Part shown: in pieces, positions 1-8,529 of the stretch
Numbering within the stretch: the first letter of the stretch is position 1
How the letters are laid out: every line of letters begins with the position of its first letter
Origin: Desertivirga xinjiangensis
GTDB lineage: Bacteria > Bacteroidota > Bacteroidia > Sphingobacteriales > Sphingobacteriaceae
Assembly (NCBI RefSeq): GCF_024436435.1
Contig: NZ_JAFMZP010000002.1
Coordinates: 558,001 to 622,000 of the forward strand
Direction: 5' to 3'
Length of the DNA: 64,000 nucleotides
Notes under the pieces: model-generated
Database searches by the model: none
Seen by the model: the letters and a program-made list of their open reading frames with translations, nothing else
Told to the model about the DNA's origin: nothing
Program-made: the position numbers and the translations under genes

Positions 1-2217
1 AATCCTTTTATTGGTGCGAGTACCAGTGTTGGAGATGCCGGTGTTTACCATGGATTGGGAAAGACATTTCCGGGAGCAACAACACCTTATGGTATGGTTC
101 AGGTTAGCCCAAACACTATTACCGGCGGCGATAACGGTTCTGGCTACAGCAATGAACATACCAGCATTGAAGGCTTTGCTTTTACGCAGATGAGCGGGGT
201 AGGATGGTTTGGTGACCTTGGAAACTTTTTGGTGATGCCAACGACAGGACCAATGAAAACCAATTCAGGAACTCTTGAAAAGCCGGATTCAGGGTATCGC
301 TCGAGGTATGATAAATCTTCGGAAAAAGCTTCAGCTGGTTATTATAGTGTGTTTTTAACGGATTATAAGATAAAGGCAGAAGCCACAGCTACACCTCACA
401 GCGGAATGTTGCGATTTACTTTTCCAAAGAACCAACAGTCAAGGTTGCAGATTGATTTGGCAAGAAGGGTAGGGGGGACCTCGACAGAACAATACGTTAC
501 AGTGGTGGGCAGTAATGCTATAAAGGGCTGGATGAAATGTACGCCGGAAGGTGGCGGTTGGGGAAATGGAGATGGACAAGCCAACTATACCGTCTACTTT
601 TATGCCGAATTCAGTAAGCCATTAGTGAATTATGGCGTTTGGTCAGCAGATATCCCCGACGGCGCAGTCAGGAAACGCGAGGAAGTTACTAGCGCCGCTT
701 ACCAGAAAATTATAGCGGAATCTGAAATTTTGAAAGGCGTAAAAGATAAACAGGGGAAACACTTAGGTTTTTTTACCGAATTTGATACTAAAGACAATGA
801 GGGGGTCTTGCTAAAGGCCGGAATTTCATTCGTAAGTATGGAAGGGGCAGAAAACAATCTCCGGAACGAAATTGAAGACTGGAATTTTAATGCTGTAAGG
901 AAGAAAGCCACGAGGTTATGGAATGAATCCCTTTCAAAAATTAACATCGAAGGTGGAAGTGAAGAGCAGCGCAACGTTTTTTATACTTCGTTGTACCATA
1001 CTCAGATAGATCCAAGAGTATTTGAAGATGTAGACGGAAACTATATCGGCGGAGATTTTAAAGCTCACCAGTCGAAGGATTTTACCAAGCGTACTATTTT
1101 TAGCGGCTGGGATGTTTTTCGCAGTCAAATGCCCTTACAAACTATGATTAATCCAAAACTGGTGAATGATATGATCAACTCACTTGTATCGCTGGCGGAT
1201 GAGAAAGATAAAGATTACCTGGAAAGATGGGAATTTTTGAACTCTTATAGTGGCTGTATGATCGGTAATCCGGCAGTCTCTGTAATTGCCGACGCCTATG
1301 CTAAAGGTATTAAAGGGTTCGATATAGAAAAAGCATACCGGTTGTCTGTAAACAGTGTGGAGAAGTTCGGCAATGGTGAAAAAGGCTATGTCAGCGAGGG
1401 TTTTGGAATTTCACATACCCTTGAATACGCTTATTTCGACTGGTGTGTGGCGCAGATGGCCAGATCATTAGGAAAAAATGCTGATGCAGAGAAGTATCTG
1501 AATAGATCGCAGGCGTATCGAAATATCTTCGATGCGGAAAAAGGTTGGTTCAGGCCGAAAGATAAAAACGGAAACTGGGAGCCCTGGCCACAGGAAGGCC
1601 GGCTGAAACAATGGTACGGTTCTATTGAAAGCAATGCTTATCAGCAAGGATGGTTTGTTCCCCAGGACGTAGATGGGATGGTTGCTCTCATGGGAGGAAA
1701 AGAAAAGGTGCGTCAGGATTTAACAACTTTTTTTGACAAGGCACCTGAGGATCTGATGTGGAACGACTATTATAATCACGCTAATGAACCGGTTCATCAT
1801 GTGCCGTTTCTTTTCAACCGCCTTGATGCGCCCTGGTTAACTCAAAAATGGACGAGGGAGATCTGCAGAAGGGCTTACAAAAACTCGGTAGAGGGTTTGG
1901 TCGGTAATGAAGACGTTGGTCAGATGTCTGCCTGGTACGTGTTAGCGGCTAGTGGGTTGCATCCGATAGCGCCTGGCGACACCCGCTATGAGATTACCAG
2001 CCCCGTGTTCAATAAAATTGTTCTTAACGCAGATAGTGATCACCCTTTTACCATCGAAGCTGCAGATAATTCGGAGGCCAATGTGTATATCCAGAGCGCA
2101 ACTTTAAACGGGAAAGAATATAACAAATGCTGGATAGATCATACAGAGATCGTCAAAGGGGGAATCCTGAAACTGAAGATGGGCGCCAGGCCGAACCAAA
2201 ACTGGGGTTTAAACTAA
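1..2217 (+). CDS. GH92 family alpha-mannosidase (5' end outside window)
   Basis: This is the 3' part of a glycoside hydrolase family 92 gene. The family consists of calcium-dependent exo-alpha-mannosidases that trim mannose from N-glycans or mannan. The frame is open from base 1, and the first visible residues (NPFIGASTSVGDAGVYHG) are the conserved beginning of the mature enzyme, so little more than the signal sequence should be missing. Other family blocks are PGATTPYGMVQVSP, DPRVFEDVDGNY, YNHANEPVHH and GNEDVGQMSAWYV (about codons 635-647 of the visible frame). An internal TTG at 55 would remove the conserved start and is unlikely to be used. The Lnt-like gene follows after 34 bases in the same direction. 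Export to the periplasm or cell surface is inferred from the family, not seen. It may belong to a polysaccharide utilisation locus extending to the left. Confidence 0.93.
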   Translation, partial: NPFIGASTSVGDAGVYHGLGKTFPGATTPYGMVQVSPNTITGGDNGSGYSNEHTSIEGFAFTQMSGVGWFGDLGNFLVMPTTGPMKTNSGTLEKPDSGYRSRYDKSSEKASAGYYSVFLTDYKIKAEATATPHSGMLRFTFPKNQQSRLQIDLARRVGGTSTEQYVTVVGSNAIKGWMKCTPEGGGWGNGDGQANYTVYFYAEFSKPLVNYGVWSADIPDGAVRKREEVTSAAYQKIIAESEILKGVKDKQGKHLGFFTEFDTKDNEGVLLKAGISFVSMEGAENNLRNEIEDWNFNAVRKKATRLWNESLSKINIEGGSEEQRNVFYTSLYHTQIDPRVFEDVDGNYIGGDFKAHQSKDFTKRTIFSGWDVFRSQMPLQTMINPKLVNDMINSLVSLADEKDKDYLERWEFLNSYSGCMIGNPAVSVIADAYAKGIKGFDIEKAYRLSVNSVEKFGNGEKGYVSEGFGISHTLEYAYFDWCVAQMARSLGKNADAEKYLNRSQAYRNIFDAEKGWFRPKDKNGNWEPWPQEGRLKQWYGSIESNAYQQGWFVPQDVDGMVALMGGKEKVRQDLTTFFDKAPEDLMWNDYYNHANEPVHHVPFLFNRLDAPWLTQKWTREICRRAYKNSVEGLVGNEDVGQMSAWYVLAASGLHPIAPGDTRYEITSPVFNKIVLNADSDHPFTIEAADNSEANVYIQSATLNGKEYNKCWIDHTEIVKGGILKLKMGARPNQNWGLN

Positions 2218-2251
2218 GGTTAATAGATTATATCCAGCTTACTCTGACGTT

Positions 2252-3769
2252 TTGAAAATTTTGAGATCTGTAATACGCAAACAGCACCTGCCAATGTTTT
2301 TGTCAGGTGCTTTTGCGGCTTATGTAGTCTCGAATGCTATTTTTGTCTTTTCCTGGTTTTGCTACGTACCTTTGTTTTTGCTGCTAGCGAATGCTGGTAA
2401 AAGGCAAGTTTTTTTTTCGGGACTTGCTTTTGGGCTCGGGATTTCATCTGTGATATTTTTTTGGATGTTGGGAGCGGCAAAGGAATTCAGTGGCAATCAT
2501 GTTACTTATTCCATTTTTGTTACCGCATTATCAACGGTCCTCTTCGCTTTCTACTGGGGGGGAGTGATTGTGGTGATTAACCGGACCCTCAAAGGGAGAT
2601 TTGATAACAGTTTTCTCAAAGCTGCATTAGTCGCGAGTGTTTTCGTGCTTGCGGAAAGCGTGCTAACATTTTGCTTTCAGCAAATGCCCTATTATCTCTT
2701 TATCAGCGGGTATGGTTTGTTGAATAACTTATATACTATTCAATTCGCATCTTTTCTGGGCTTACCGGTGTTAACTTTTGCGGTGATCTGTGTTAATTAT
2801 TTACTGGCGGATGCTATCTTATCAAAAAGATGGAATAAGCTCTTGCTGCCAGTGGGGATAATAGTGATGCTTATCTCTGGCGGCTTGCTGATCAAATCTA
2901 ACATTGATAACAAAATTTTGTCGGGAGCTCCCATAAAGGTTGCAATAGTTGCTGAAAATGTACCTCCACAACTGCGTTGGGATGAACATGGCGGAAAGAT
3001 CTTAGCACAAAGACTTCTAAGTCTGAACAGGCAAGCGGCAGTTTGGAATCCTGACATAGTGTTATGGTCGGAATCTTCAATTCCCTGGACATATCGCGAG
3101 GATGACGATCTCTTAGGGGAGATTTTAAAAGAACCATACCCAGCTCAAACCACCCAGATCATCGGGATGATGGGAGAATATTCAAAAAGTGAGGTTTATA
3201 ATTCAGCCTATGCCATCTCGCGTGATGGAAGGGTGATAGGCAAGCATGATAAAACGTATTTACTTAGTTTTATCGAGACACCGGTTTTCGGTTTAAATAT
3301 GCCATTCCAGGATCTGGATGGTTATTTGATTAAAAACGGAGAGGGGACAAAGCCAGTTTCTACACCCAAAGGAAAAGCTGGCATTGCTATTTGCAATGAA
3401 ATAATAAATCCGGAGGCAAGTATTTTGCAGGTTAGAAACGGAGCAGAATTCTTACTCAATTTGAGCAACGATGCCTGGTTCAAGGACGGTGCTATTATTG
3501 AAGTTCATTTTTTATACGGAAGGCTAAGCGCCGTAATTAACCGCAAAGATGTGGCCCTGAACAGCAACAACGGCCTTTCCGGCCATGTTAAGGCCAACGG
3601 AGAGGTGCTGTCCAAACGAAAAAGCAAAGACATGTTTGTTGAATTAGCGACGATCAGTCCCAATAATTACGATAACTCGGGAAATTATCATCCTTTCTTG
3701 GTACCGATCCTCTCACTTTTATTCTTCTTATTCTCGGTTTGTACAAGACGAATTTCCAACTCTGGCTAA
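2252..3769 (+). CDS. lnt: apolipoprotein N-acyltransferase-like protein (Lnt)
   Basis: The protein (505 residues) has the architecture of Lnt, the inner-membrane enzyme that adds the third acyl chain to the N-terminal Cys of lipoproteins. About six hydrophobic segments fill residues 15-215, followed by a periplasmic nitrilase-fold domain from about residue 225 and a last hydrophobic segment near the C-terminus. The expected Glu-Lys-Cys triad is visible: E274 in WSESSIPW, K334 in KHDKTY and C381 in AICNE, with spacing close to that of the E. coli enzyme; LLNLSNDAWF follows. The chosen start is TTG; an ATG at 2294 would remove 14 residues. The gene sits between the GH92 gene and an uptake locus full of lipoproteins. 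It is divergent outside the motifs, so a specialised Lnt paralogue is possible. Confidence 0.82.
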   Translation: MKILRSVIRKQHLPMFLSGAFAAYVVSNAIFVFSWFCYVPLFLLLANAGKRQVFFSGLAFGLGISSVIFFWMLGAAKEFSGNHVTYSIFVTALSTVLFAFYWGGVIVVINRTLKGRFDNSFLKAALVASVFVLAESVLTFCFQQMPYYLFISGYGLLNNLYTIQFASFLGLPVLTFAVICVNYLLADAILSKRWNKLLLPVGIIVMLISGGLLIKSNIDNKILSGAPIKVAIVAENVPPQLRWDEHGGKILAQRLLSLNRQAAVWNPDIVLWSESSIPWTYREDDDLLGEILKEPYPAQTTQIIGMMGEYSKSEVYNSAYAISRDGRVIGKHDKTYLLSFIETPVFGLNMPFQDLDGYLIKNGEGTKPVSTPKGKAGIAICNEIINPEASILQVRNGAEFLLNLSNDAWFKDGAIIEVHFLYGRLSAVINRKDVALNSNNGLSGHVKANGEVLSKRKSKDMFVELATISPNNYDNSGNYHPFLVPILSLLFFLFSVCTRRISNSG

Positions 3770-3828
3770 GCTCTGTCTCCTCTCATGAACAGCCTGTAAT
3801 TACTAGATTTCATGCTCTTGTTTTTTTT

Positions 3829-3866
3829 ATTAAAATTATAATTTTAATTTGCTAAAATGTTTTAGT
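3829..3866. promoter_or_regulatory. palindrome and LacI-operator-like site upstream of the T9SS gene
   Basis: The short gap before the T9SS protein gene holds a 20-bp perfect but all-A/T palindrome (3829-3848) and, next to it, GCTAAAATGTTTTAGT (3851-3866). The core CTAAAA-TG-TTTTAG has the form of a LacI/CcpA-family operator. The 15-mer TTGCTAAAATGTTTT (3849-3863) recurs with one change at 5075-5089, in front of the SusD gene. Operator function is inferred from symmetry and recurrence; no LacI-family gene lies in the window. Confidence 0.4.
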
Positions 3867-3900
3867 TGTATTAATTTAGCCTAAACTAATATAAACCATT

Positions 3901-5070
3901 ATGGATAAAACGCTACTCTTATTTACGCTGTTGCTGTGTGTTGCGGGCAGCGCATTTTCGTCGACCTTAGTTCAGGGGAGCTGGCGCTGGCGCAATGACG
4001 ATGGCAATGAGAACACTGCCACTTTTAAAGCTGCAGAAAATACATCGATAACTATAAACGACTATGGTGTAATCAGGCTGAGAGTAAGGGTTGAAAATCA
4101 GAGCACAACACAAACTCATGCTGTCGGAGCTTTAAAGTACTCAACCTCACTTACAGATGTTCCCGTTCTTATTACGAGTGATCCTTCTGTCAACGCATTT
4201 GTCTATGTACAAAGTGATCTTGCGCCGGATAGTAAGGAGCCGACTACAAACAGCAGTTTTTTAACCACTGTAAACACGGCTGGTCTATCACCGTTTGATT
4301 ACGCTGCTGGTCAATATTTTGATCGAGAGAGGTTTTTGGCAAATAATGATGACAAATCTCCTGTTGGCCCCTCAACGTATTCTGATATGGAGTTTGTAAT
4401 TAGGCCAACTGCTAACGTTTTACCAGGTACCACCTATTACTTTATAGCTGAAAATACGAAATCCGACGAGCAGGTTCCATCAAATGAAAATAACTTTGCG
4501 GTATTAAAGACAGCTAGTACATTGCCAGTTGATTTTGTGAGTTTCCAGGCTAAAACTGATAAGGACCGGGTGCAGCTTAGCTGGATTACAGCTTCTGAAA
4601 AAAATAACGACAGATTTGAAATCAGTAGAAGTACAGATGCCCGCAGCTGGCAATCGATTGGGGAGAAAAAAGGGAAAGGTACGTCAAGTAAACCTTCTTC
4701 TTATAATTTTGTCGATCATCTGCCATTGAACGGTACATCGTATTACCAGTTAAGTCAATATGACTTTGACGGAACTAAAAAAGTGTTATCCGTACAATCA
4801 GTTAACCTGTCGTTAAAACCTTTTGTTGATGTACAGGTGTTCCCTAATCCTGCCACGAGTGAAATAAATCTTTCGCTGCGCAACTACCCGGGGCAAGGGG
4901 CCGAGGTCAGTCTATTCAGCCAGGACGGGAAATTGATCCATAAAGAACGATTGAAGAAAGATATAGAATTACATAAACTAAGTATAAACCAAATGCCGGA
5001 AAAGGGGGTGTACATCCTTAAGGTGGTCGGGGACGATTTGAACCTTTCAAAAAAGGTTATAATTTTGTGA
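3901..5070 (+). CDS. secreted protein with type IX secretion C-terminal sorting domain
   Basis: The protein (389 residues) begins with a signal peptide (MDKTLLLFTLLLCVAGSAFS). Its first 200 residues form an unrecognised beta-rich region. Residues about 205-300 resemble the fibronectin-III-like module often found ahead of sorting tails (LPVDFVSFQAKTDKDRVQLSW, then YYQLSQYDFDG). The last 75 residues are a type A T9SS sorting domain (VQVFPNPATSEINLS, ending GVYILKV...KKVIIL). It should be carried across the outer membrane by the type IX system and processed at the tail. None of the machinery is encoded here. A LacI-like operator sits about 35-50 bases before the start, and a second one lies just after the stop. 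I do not recognise the N-terminal domain, so the substrate or partner is unknown. Confidence 0.8.
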   Translation: MDKTLLLFTLLLCVAGSAFSSTLVQGSWRWRNDDGNENTATFKAAENTSITINDYGVIRLRVRVENQSTTQTHAVGALKYSTSLTDVPVLITSDPSVNAFVYVQSDLAPDSKEPTTNSSFLTTVNTAGLSPFDYAAGQYFDRERFLANNDDKSPVGPSTYSDMEFVIRPTANVLPGTTYYFIAENTKSDEQVPSNENNFAVLKTASTLPVDFVSFQAKTDKDRVQLSWITASEKNNDRFEISRSTDARSWQSIGEKKGKGTSSKPSSYNFVDHLPLNGTSYYQLSQYDFDGTKKVLSVQSVNLSLKPFVDVQVFPNPATSEINLSLRNYPGQGAEVSLFSQDGKLIHKERLKKDIELHKLSINQMPEKGVYILKVVGDDLNLSKKVIIL

Positions 5071-5074
5071 TGAA

Positions 5075-5089
5075 TTGCTAAAACGTTTT
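5075..5089. promoter_or_regulatory. LacI-operator-like site upstream of the first SusD gene
   Basis: TTGCTAAAACGTTTT, with core AAAACGTTTT as a perfect 10-bp palindrome, begins 4 bases after the T9SS gene stop and about 195 bases before the SusD start. It differs by one base from the site at 3849-3863. The duplication suggests that one regulator controls both units. This is an inference; no binding data are available. Confidence 0.4.
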
Positions 5090-5284
5090 TATTTATGAGG
5101 GTGGAAGTAGAACTATCCTTTACCATTAGAACTTACCTTTTATGAGCAGTTTGCCTCCACCAGGGCTACAATTCCTGTCTCCGAAGAGGTTTACTAAAAA
5201 TTAACCAATGAACCCTGTATGAACCCAAATGTTGAGAAACGAATTGTTCATGCATGTTCATCGCCATTAAACAAATTATTTGTA

Positions 5285-7015
5285 ATGAAAAAATGTAAGT
5301 TTTTTTTAACTAGTCTGGCGGCTTGCACATTTTTATACGCTTGTCAGAAAGACAGCTTTTTGGACCAAACGAGCTCCACAGATCTGAATGAACAAGCAGT
5401 TTTCGCCGATAGTGCCTATACCCTCGATTTCTTGTCTGGTATATACGCGGATATTGGTTTTGCCACTGCTCCAAAAAGGTTTGGCGGCGGAGGCCTGGAT
5501 GCCTGTACCGATGAGGCCGAAGGCGCATCTTCAGGTGCGATTAACACCTATATTCAATTCGCCACAGGCACTGTCAATCCGGACATTATTACCGATGATG
5601 CGTGGAGGGTATCTTATTCCAATATCAGAAGATCAAATATCTTGCTGAAAAACCTGCCTAATACTGAGTTAAAAGAAAATACGAAAAAACGGATAAAAGC
5701 AGAAACCAGGTTTTTACGCGCCTATTATTATTTTATCCTTCTTGAACATTACGGTGGTGTAACTCTGATGGGAGATAGTGTTTATAACTCTAAAGACATA
5801 GTTCCATCTGCCAGGAATACCTTTAAAGAATGTGTTGACTATATTGTCAGTGAGCTGAACGCTGCGGCGGCCGACTTGCCCTGGATACATGTGGGAGACG
5901 AGTACGGGAGGATAAATGGGGCAGCCTGTAAAGGGCTTAAAACCAGGGTTTTGTTATACGCCGCCAGTCCGTTGTTTAACGGTGGCAGCATAGCCACTGC
6001 CGAACCGCTGAAGTCGATAACCTCATATCCCAGCTACGATAAAGATAGGTGGAAATTAGCCCAAGATGCCGCATTGGAGATCCTTAGTGGTCCTTACTAT
6101 TCATTGCATATCAACAATTCTACAGAGCCTGGCTATGGCTTTTATGAAGTGTTCCACCTGCGATCAAGTACTGAATTGATTTTGGCGAGGATGCAGAAGG
6201 CAAACAGAGATCTGGAGGCTGTTTGGAACCCGCCAACCCATGGTGTAGACAATCCTGGTGCATATCCCTATTTAGAGTTAGTTAATGCTTTTGGAATGCG
6301 AAATGGTAAGAATATAGATGACGAAGACTCGGGGTATGACCAAACTCAGCCCTATAAGGACCGGGATCCCCGTTTTGCGAACACCTTTACCCGGGATCAA
6401 TCCTTAGTGTATCATACCCCTGAGCTAATCAGGATTCCTGTCAATATTTATATTGATAAAACTAATCCTAATAATGTTACTTCGGGCCAGAACGCGATTT
6501 ACAAAGGAACGCCAACAGGCTATTATACCTTTAAAATGCTTCACCGGGAAGTGGTTGCCAACTGGTTTAACGTAGTTACACCCCGTTGCTTCCCTATTAT
6601 CAGGTATGCTGAAGTATTGCTGAATTTCGCAGAAGCGAGAAATGAGTATTTGGACGCACCAGATCAGCAGGTGTACGATGCAGTAGAGCGTATCAGGCAA
6701 AGAGCCGGTTTATCTCCTTATCAATTGCCAACCGGATTAACTCAGGAAGATATGCGTAAAGTGATCAGAAACGAAAGGCAAAAGGAACTGGCCTTTGAAG
6801 GTCACAGGTTTTTTGATGTTCGCAGATGGAAGATTTCAGAGGAGACGGATAACCGTTTGATGCATGGCACCGAGCCTGTTAAAACGGCATCTGGCACTAC
6901 TTACAACACTATAGAAGTGAGAAAACACAATTTTAATCCACGTATGTATCTATGGCCGATTCCACAGGCTGAAGTAGTGAAGTCTGCTCAGTTGCTGCAA
7001 AATCCCGGATATTAA
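5285..7015 (+). CDS. SusD/RagB-family nutrient-binding outer membrane lipoprotein (first copy)
   Basis: SusD-like proteins are surface lipoproteins that cap a SusC barrel and bind the imported glycan or peptide. The ATG at 5285 is preferred to the one at 5219. It gives a clean lipoprotein leader (MKKCKFFLTSLAACTFLYAC), whereas the earlier start would bury it behind 22 hydrophilic residues. The family blocks are present: the TPR-like helices (RIKAETRFLRAYYYFILLEHYGG), RYAEVLLNFAEARNE, NERQKELAFEGHRFFDVRRW and the C-terminal MYLWPIPQAEV...NPGY. It is clearly paralogous to the second SusD at 11644. Unusually it is the first Sus gene of the unit, with no SusC directly upstream. Its nearest SusC starts at 8530, after two lipoprotein genes. 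Confidence 0.93.
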   Translation: MKKCKFFLTSLAACTFLYACQKDSFLDQTSSTDLNEQAVFADSAYTLDFLSGIYADIGFATAPKRFGGGGLDACTDEAEGASSGAINTYIQFATGTVNPDIITDDAWRVSYSNIRRSNILLKNLPNTELKENTKKRIKAETRFLRAYYYFILLEHYGGVTLMGDSVYNSKDIVPSARNTFKECVDYIVSELNAAAADLPWIHVGDEYGRINGAACKGLKTRVLLYAASPLFNGGSIATAEPLKSITSYPSYDKDRWKLAQDAALEILSGPYYSLHINNSTEPGYGFYEVFHLRSSTELILARMQKANRDLEAVWNPPTHGVDNPGAYPYLELVNAFGMRNGKNIDDEDSGYDQTQPYKDRDPRFANTFTRDQSLVYHTPELIRIPVNIYIDKTNPNNVTSGQNAIYKGTPTGYYTFKMLHREVVANWFNVVTPRCFPIIRYAEVLLNFAEARNEYLDAPDQQVYDAVERIRQRAGLSPYQLPTGLTQEDMRKVIRNERQKELAFEGHRFFDVRRWKISEETDNRLMHGTEPVKTASGTTYNTIEVRKHNFNPRMYLWPIPQAEVVKSAQLLQNPGY

Positions 7016-7027
7016 CCAATAGTTATC

Positions 7028-7465
7028 ATGAAAAGACGAATATTCACATTTTTTTACCTGCTGTTCGGCACTCTTGCTTTCGTTGCATGTGAGGATGAGT
7101 TAGCTGCAACAATTACCGACGAATCCCTGAAAGAGGTTACCGGGACCTGGAAAGTGGTTTCGCTTACGAGGAATGGAGAAGAACTGGCCCAAAGGCTGGA
7201 TCTGAGCAGGTTCAGAATTACCTTTAACCCTGATGGAACTTACGCTTTGCAAGACAAATTAGCTTTTGCTGTTGCCGGCCCTGGAACCTATAAGCTGAAT
7301 GATCCTCAATATCCTTATAGTTTAATTCTTACAGAACAAACTAAGGAAGCGCAACCTGTCAAATTTCAATTTCCGGTAATCGAAGGAAAAAGACAAATGA
7401 GCCTCACCTTTAGCCCTGGATGCAGTAGCAATACTTATCAATATAATTTTGTAAAAGAAAAGTAG
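7028..7465 (+). CDS. small lipocalin-like lipoprotein (DUF5004-like)
   Basis: This is a 145-residue lipoprotein with leader MKRRIFTFFYLLFGTLAFVAC (Cys21). The mature part has the lipocalin-like pattern of Bacteroidota DUF5004 proteins: VTGTWKVVSLTRNGEE near the start, then FNPDGTYAL and a GTYKL turn, ending in a beta-strand pair. It starts 12 bases after SusD and its stop codon directly abuts the next ATG, so it is part of the same operon. Small lipoproteins in this position often assist ligand binding at the cell surface; that role is inferred from context. The DUF number is assigned from memory of the pattern, so the family name is tentative. Confidence 0.7.
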   Translation: MKRRIFTFFYLLFGTLAFVACEDELAATITDESLKEVTGTWKVVSLTRNGEELAQRLDLSRFRITFNPDGTYALQDKLAFAVAGPGTYKLNDPQYPYSLILTEQTKEAQPVKFQFPVIEGKRQMSLTFSPGCSSNTYQYNFVKEK

Positions 7466-8473
7466 ATGAAGATGAAATACTTAATTGAGAATATTCGATA
7501 CCTCTATCTGCTGCTAGGTATAGCTGTAGTGATCTTTCTGATTCAATGCGGCCTCAATGCATTCACGATAGAAATGCCTGATTCCGGTAATGCAAACGAA
7601 GTTGCAGTTTTTAAGTTGCACGGTAGTACCGAATCCGTTATTGATAACTCTGCTCCGGATCCAACTTATTCAACCAGACTCTTGGTAGGGATTATGGTTC
7701 CAAAAAGTTGGAATGCGAGGCAAAACGCTGTGTTAAGTTTCAAAAGCGGTAAAGGAGATGAGGCGAATATGGTTCTGATTCCTGATTCTGAGGTCGAGCC
7801 GGCATCTGGCCTCAACTGGTCGAATGCGGCGAAACGAAGATTTGGTATAGGGCCCAACCTTTTCGACGATTTCGAGTGGCTGGTCTACAGAAGTAATAAT
7901 GTATACGTATTCAGGAACGATGACGATATTAATATTGATGTGACGATTTCCTGCAAATTGGGTCCGGAAAATATGATCGCAAAACTAGGGTTCTTCCTGG
8001 GATCTTCAAAAGAAAACTTAAGACCAGAGGATACCGATTATACCAAGTTTGCTTTTTCAGATCAGTTCGAGGTAAAAAACGGGACGGGAGAAGTGATTGA
8101 TTTTGTAAATCCACAGTTGAGCAAAATAGAGCCGGTAAAAAGCTTGGATAATGACATCGTTACCTTCACTTTCGATTCAGGCGTGACTCACACTGCTCTT
8201 AGCAATACGGACGATCTGTATCTGTGCGCTAAGGCGTATGGTGAGAACAATACGGTTATCTCTGAAGTCTGTGAACAAACCGCCAGGACCAGGCTGTCAG
8301 CCTTGGGAGGTAAGCGCTACCGACTTGATCTATGGCCGAAAGGTTTTTTTGATGTTCCTTCCGACGTTATCATCTCGAGAATAGAGTACCACTATACGGA
8401 TGTAACCGGAAACATTAAAGTAGGGTTTGCCAATACCGCGGATCCCTTCAAGTTTACTTTCATATGTCGTTAA
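7466..8473 (+). CDS. Sus-locus lipoprotein of unknown function (DUF4961-like)
   Basis: The 335-residue protein has one N-terminal hydrophobic segment ending in LIQC (Cys28), so it is probably a lipoprotein, though Gln before the Cys is not the usual lipobox residue. The rest is beta-rich, with two apparent immunoglobulin-like halves (about 35-180 and 200-335), and contains no catalytic motif that I recognise. Its ATG follows the previous stop with no gap, which suggests translational coupling. Proteins with this look (DUF4961) are common beside SusC/SusD pairs and DUF5004 lipoproteins. I infer an accessory binding role at the outer membrane. The family assignment is tentative. Confidence 0.6.
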   Translation: MKMKYLIENIRYLYLLLGIAVVIFLIQCGLNAFTIEMPDSGNANEVAVFKLHGSTESVIDNSAPDPTYSTRLLVGIMVPKSWNARQNAVLSFKSGKGDEANMVLIPDSEVEPASGLNWSNAAKRRFGIGPNLFDDFEWLVYRSNNVYVFRNDDDINIDVTISCKLGPENMIAKLGFFLGSSKENLRPEDTDYTKFAFSDQFEVKNGTGEVIDFVNPQLSKIEPVKSLDNDIVTFTFDSGVTHTALSNTDDLYLCAKAYGENNTVISEVCEQTARTRLSALGGKRYRLDLWPKGFFDVPSDVIISRIEYHYTDVTGNIKVGFANTADPFKFTFICR

Positions 8474-8529
8474 ACTGACTATGCGAGATACCATTAAACC
8501 CTGAAAATAAGAAATTTAAATTAGTATTT

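Noticed and set aside
3829-3848. 20-bp perfect palindrome as a strong operator on its own
   Set aside because: It is composed only of A and T in an A/T-rich gap, so symmetry by chance is likely; only the adjacent CTAAAATGTTTTAG is proposed as a site.
5219-5284. Earlier ATG for the first SusD protein
   Set aside because: It would place 22 hydrophilic residues ahead of a clear lipoprotein leader; ATG 5285 is the natural start.
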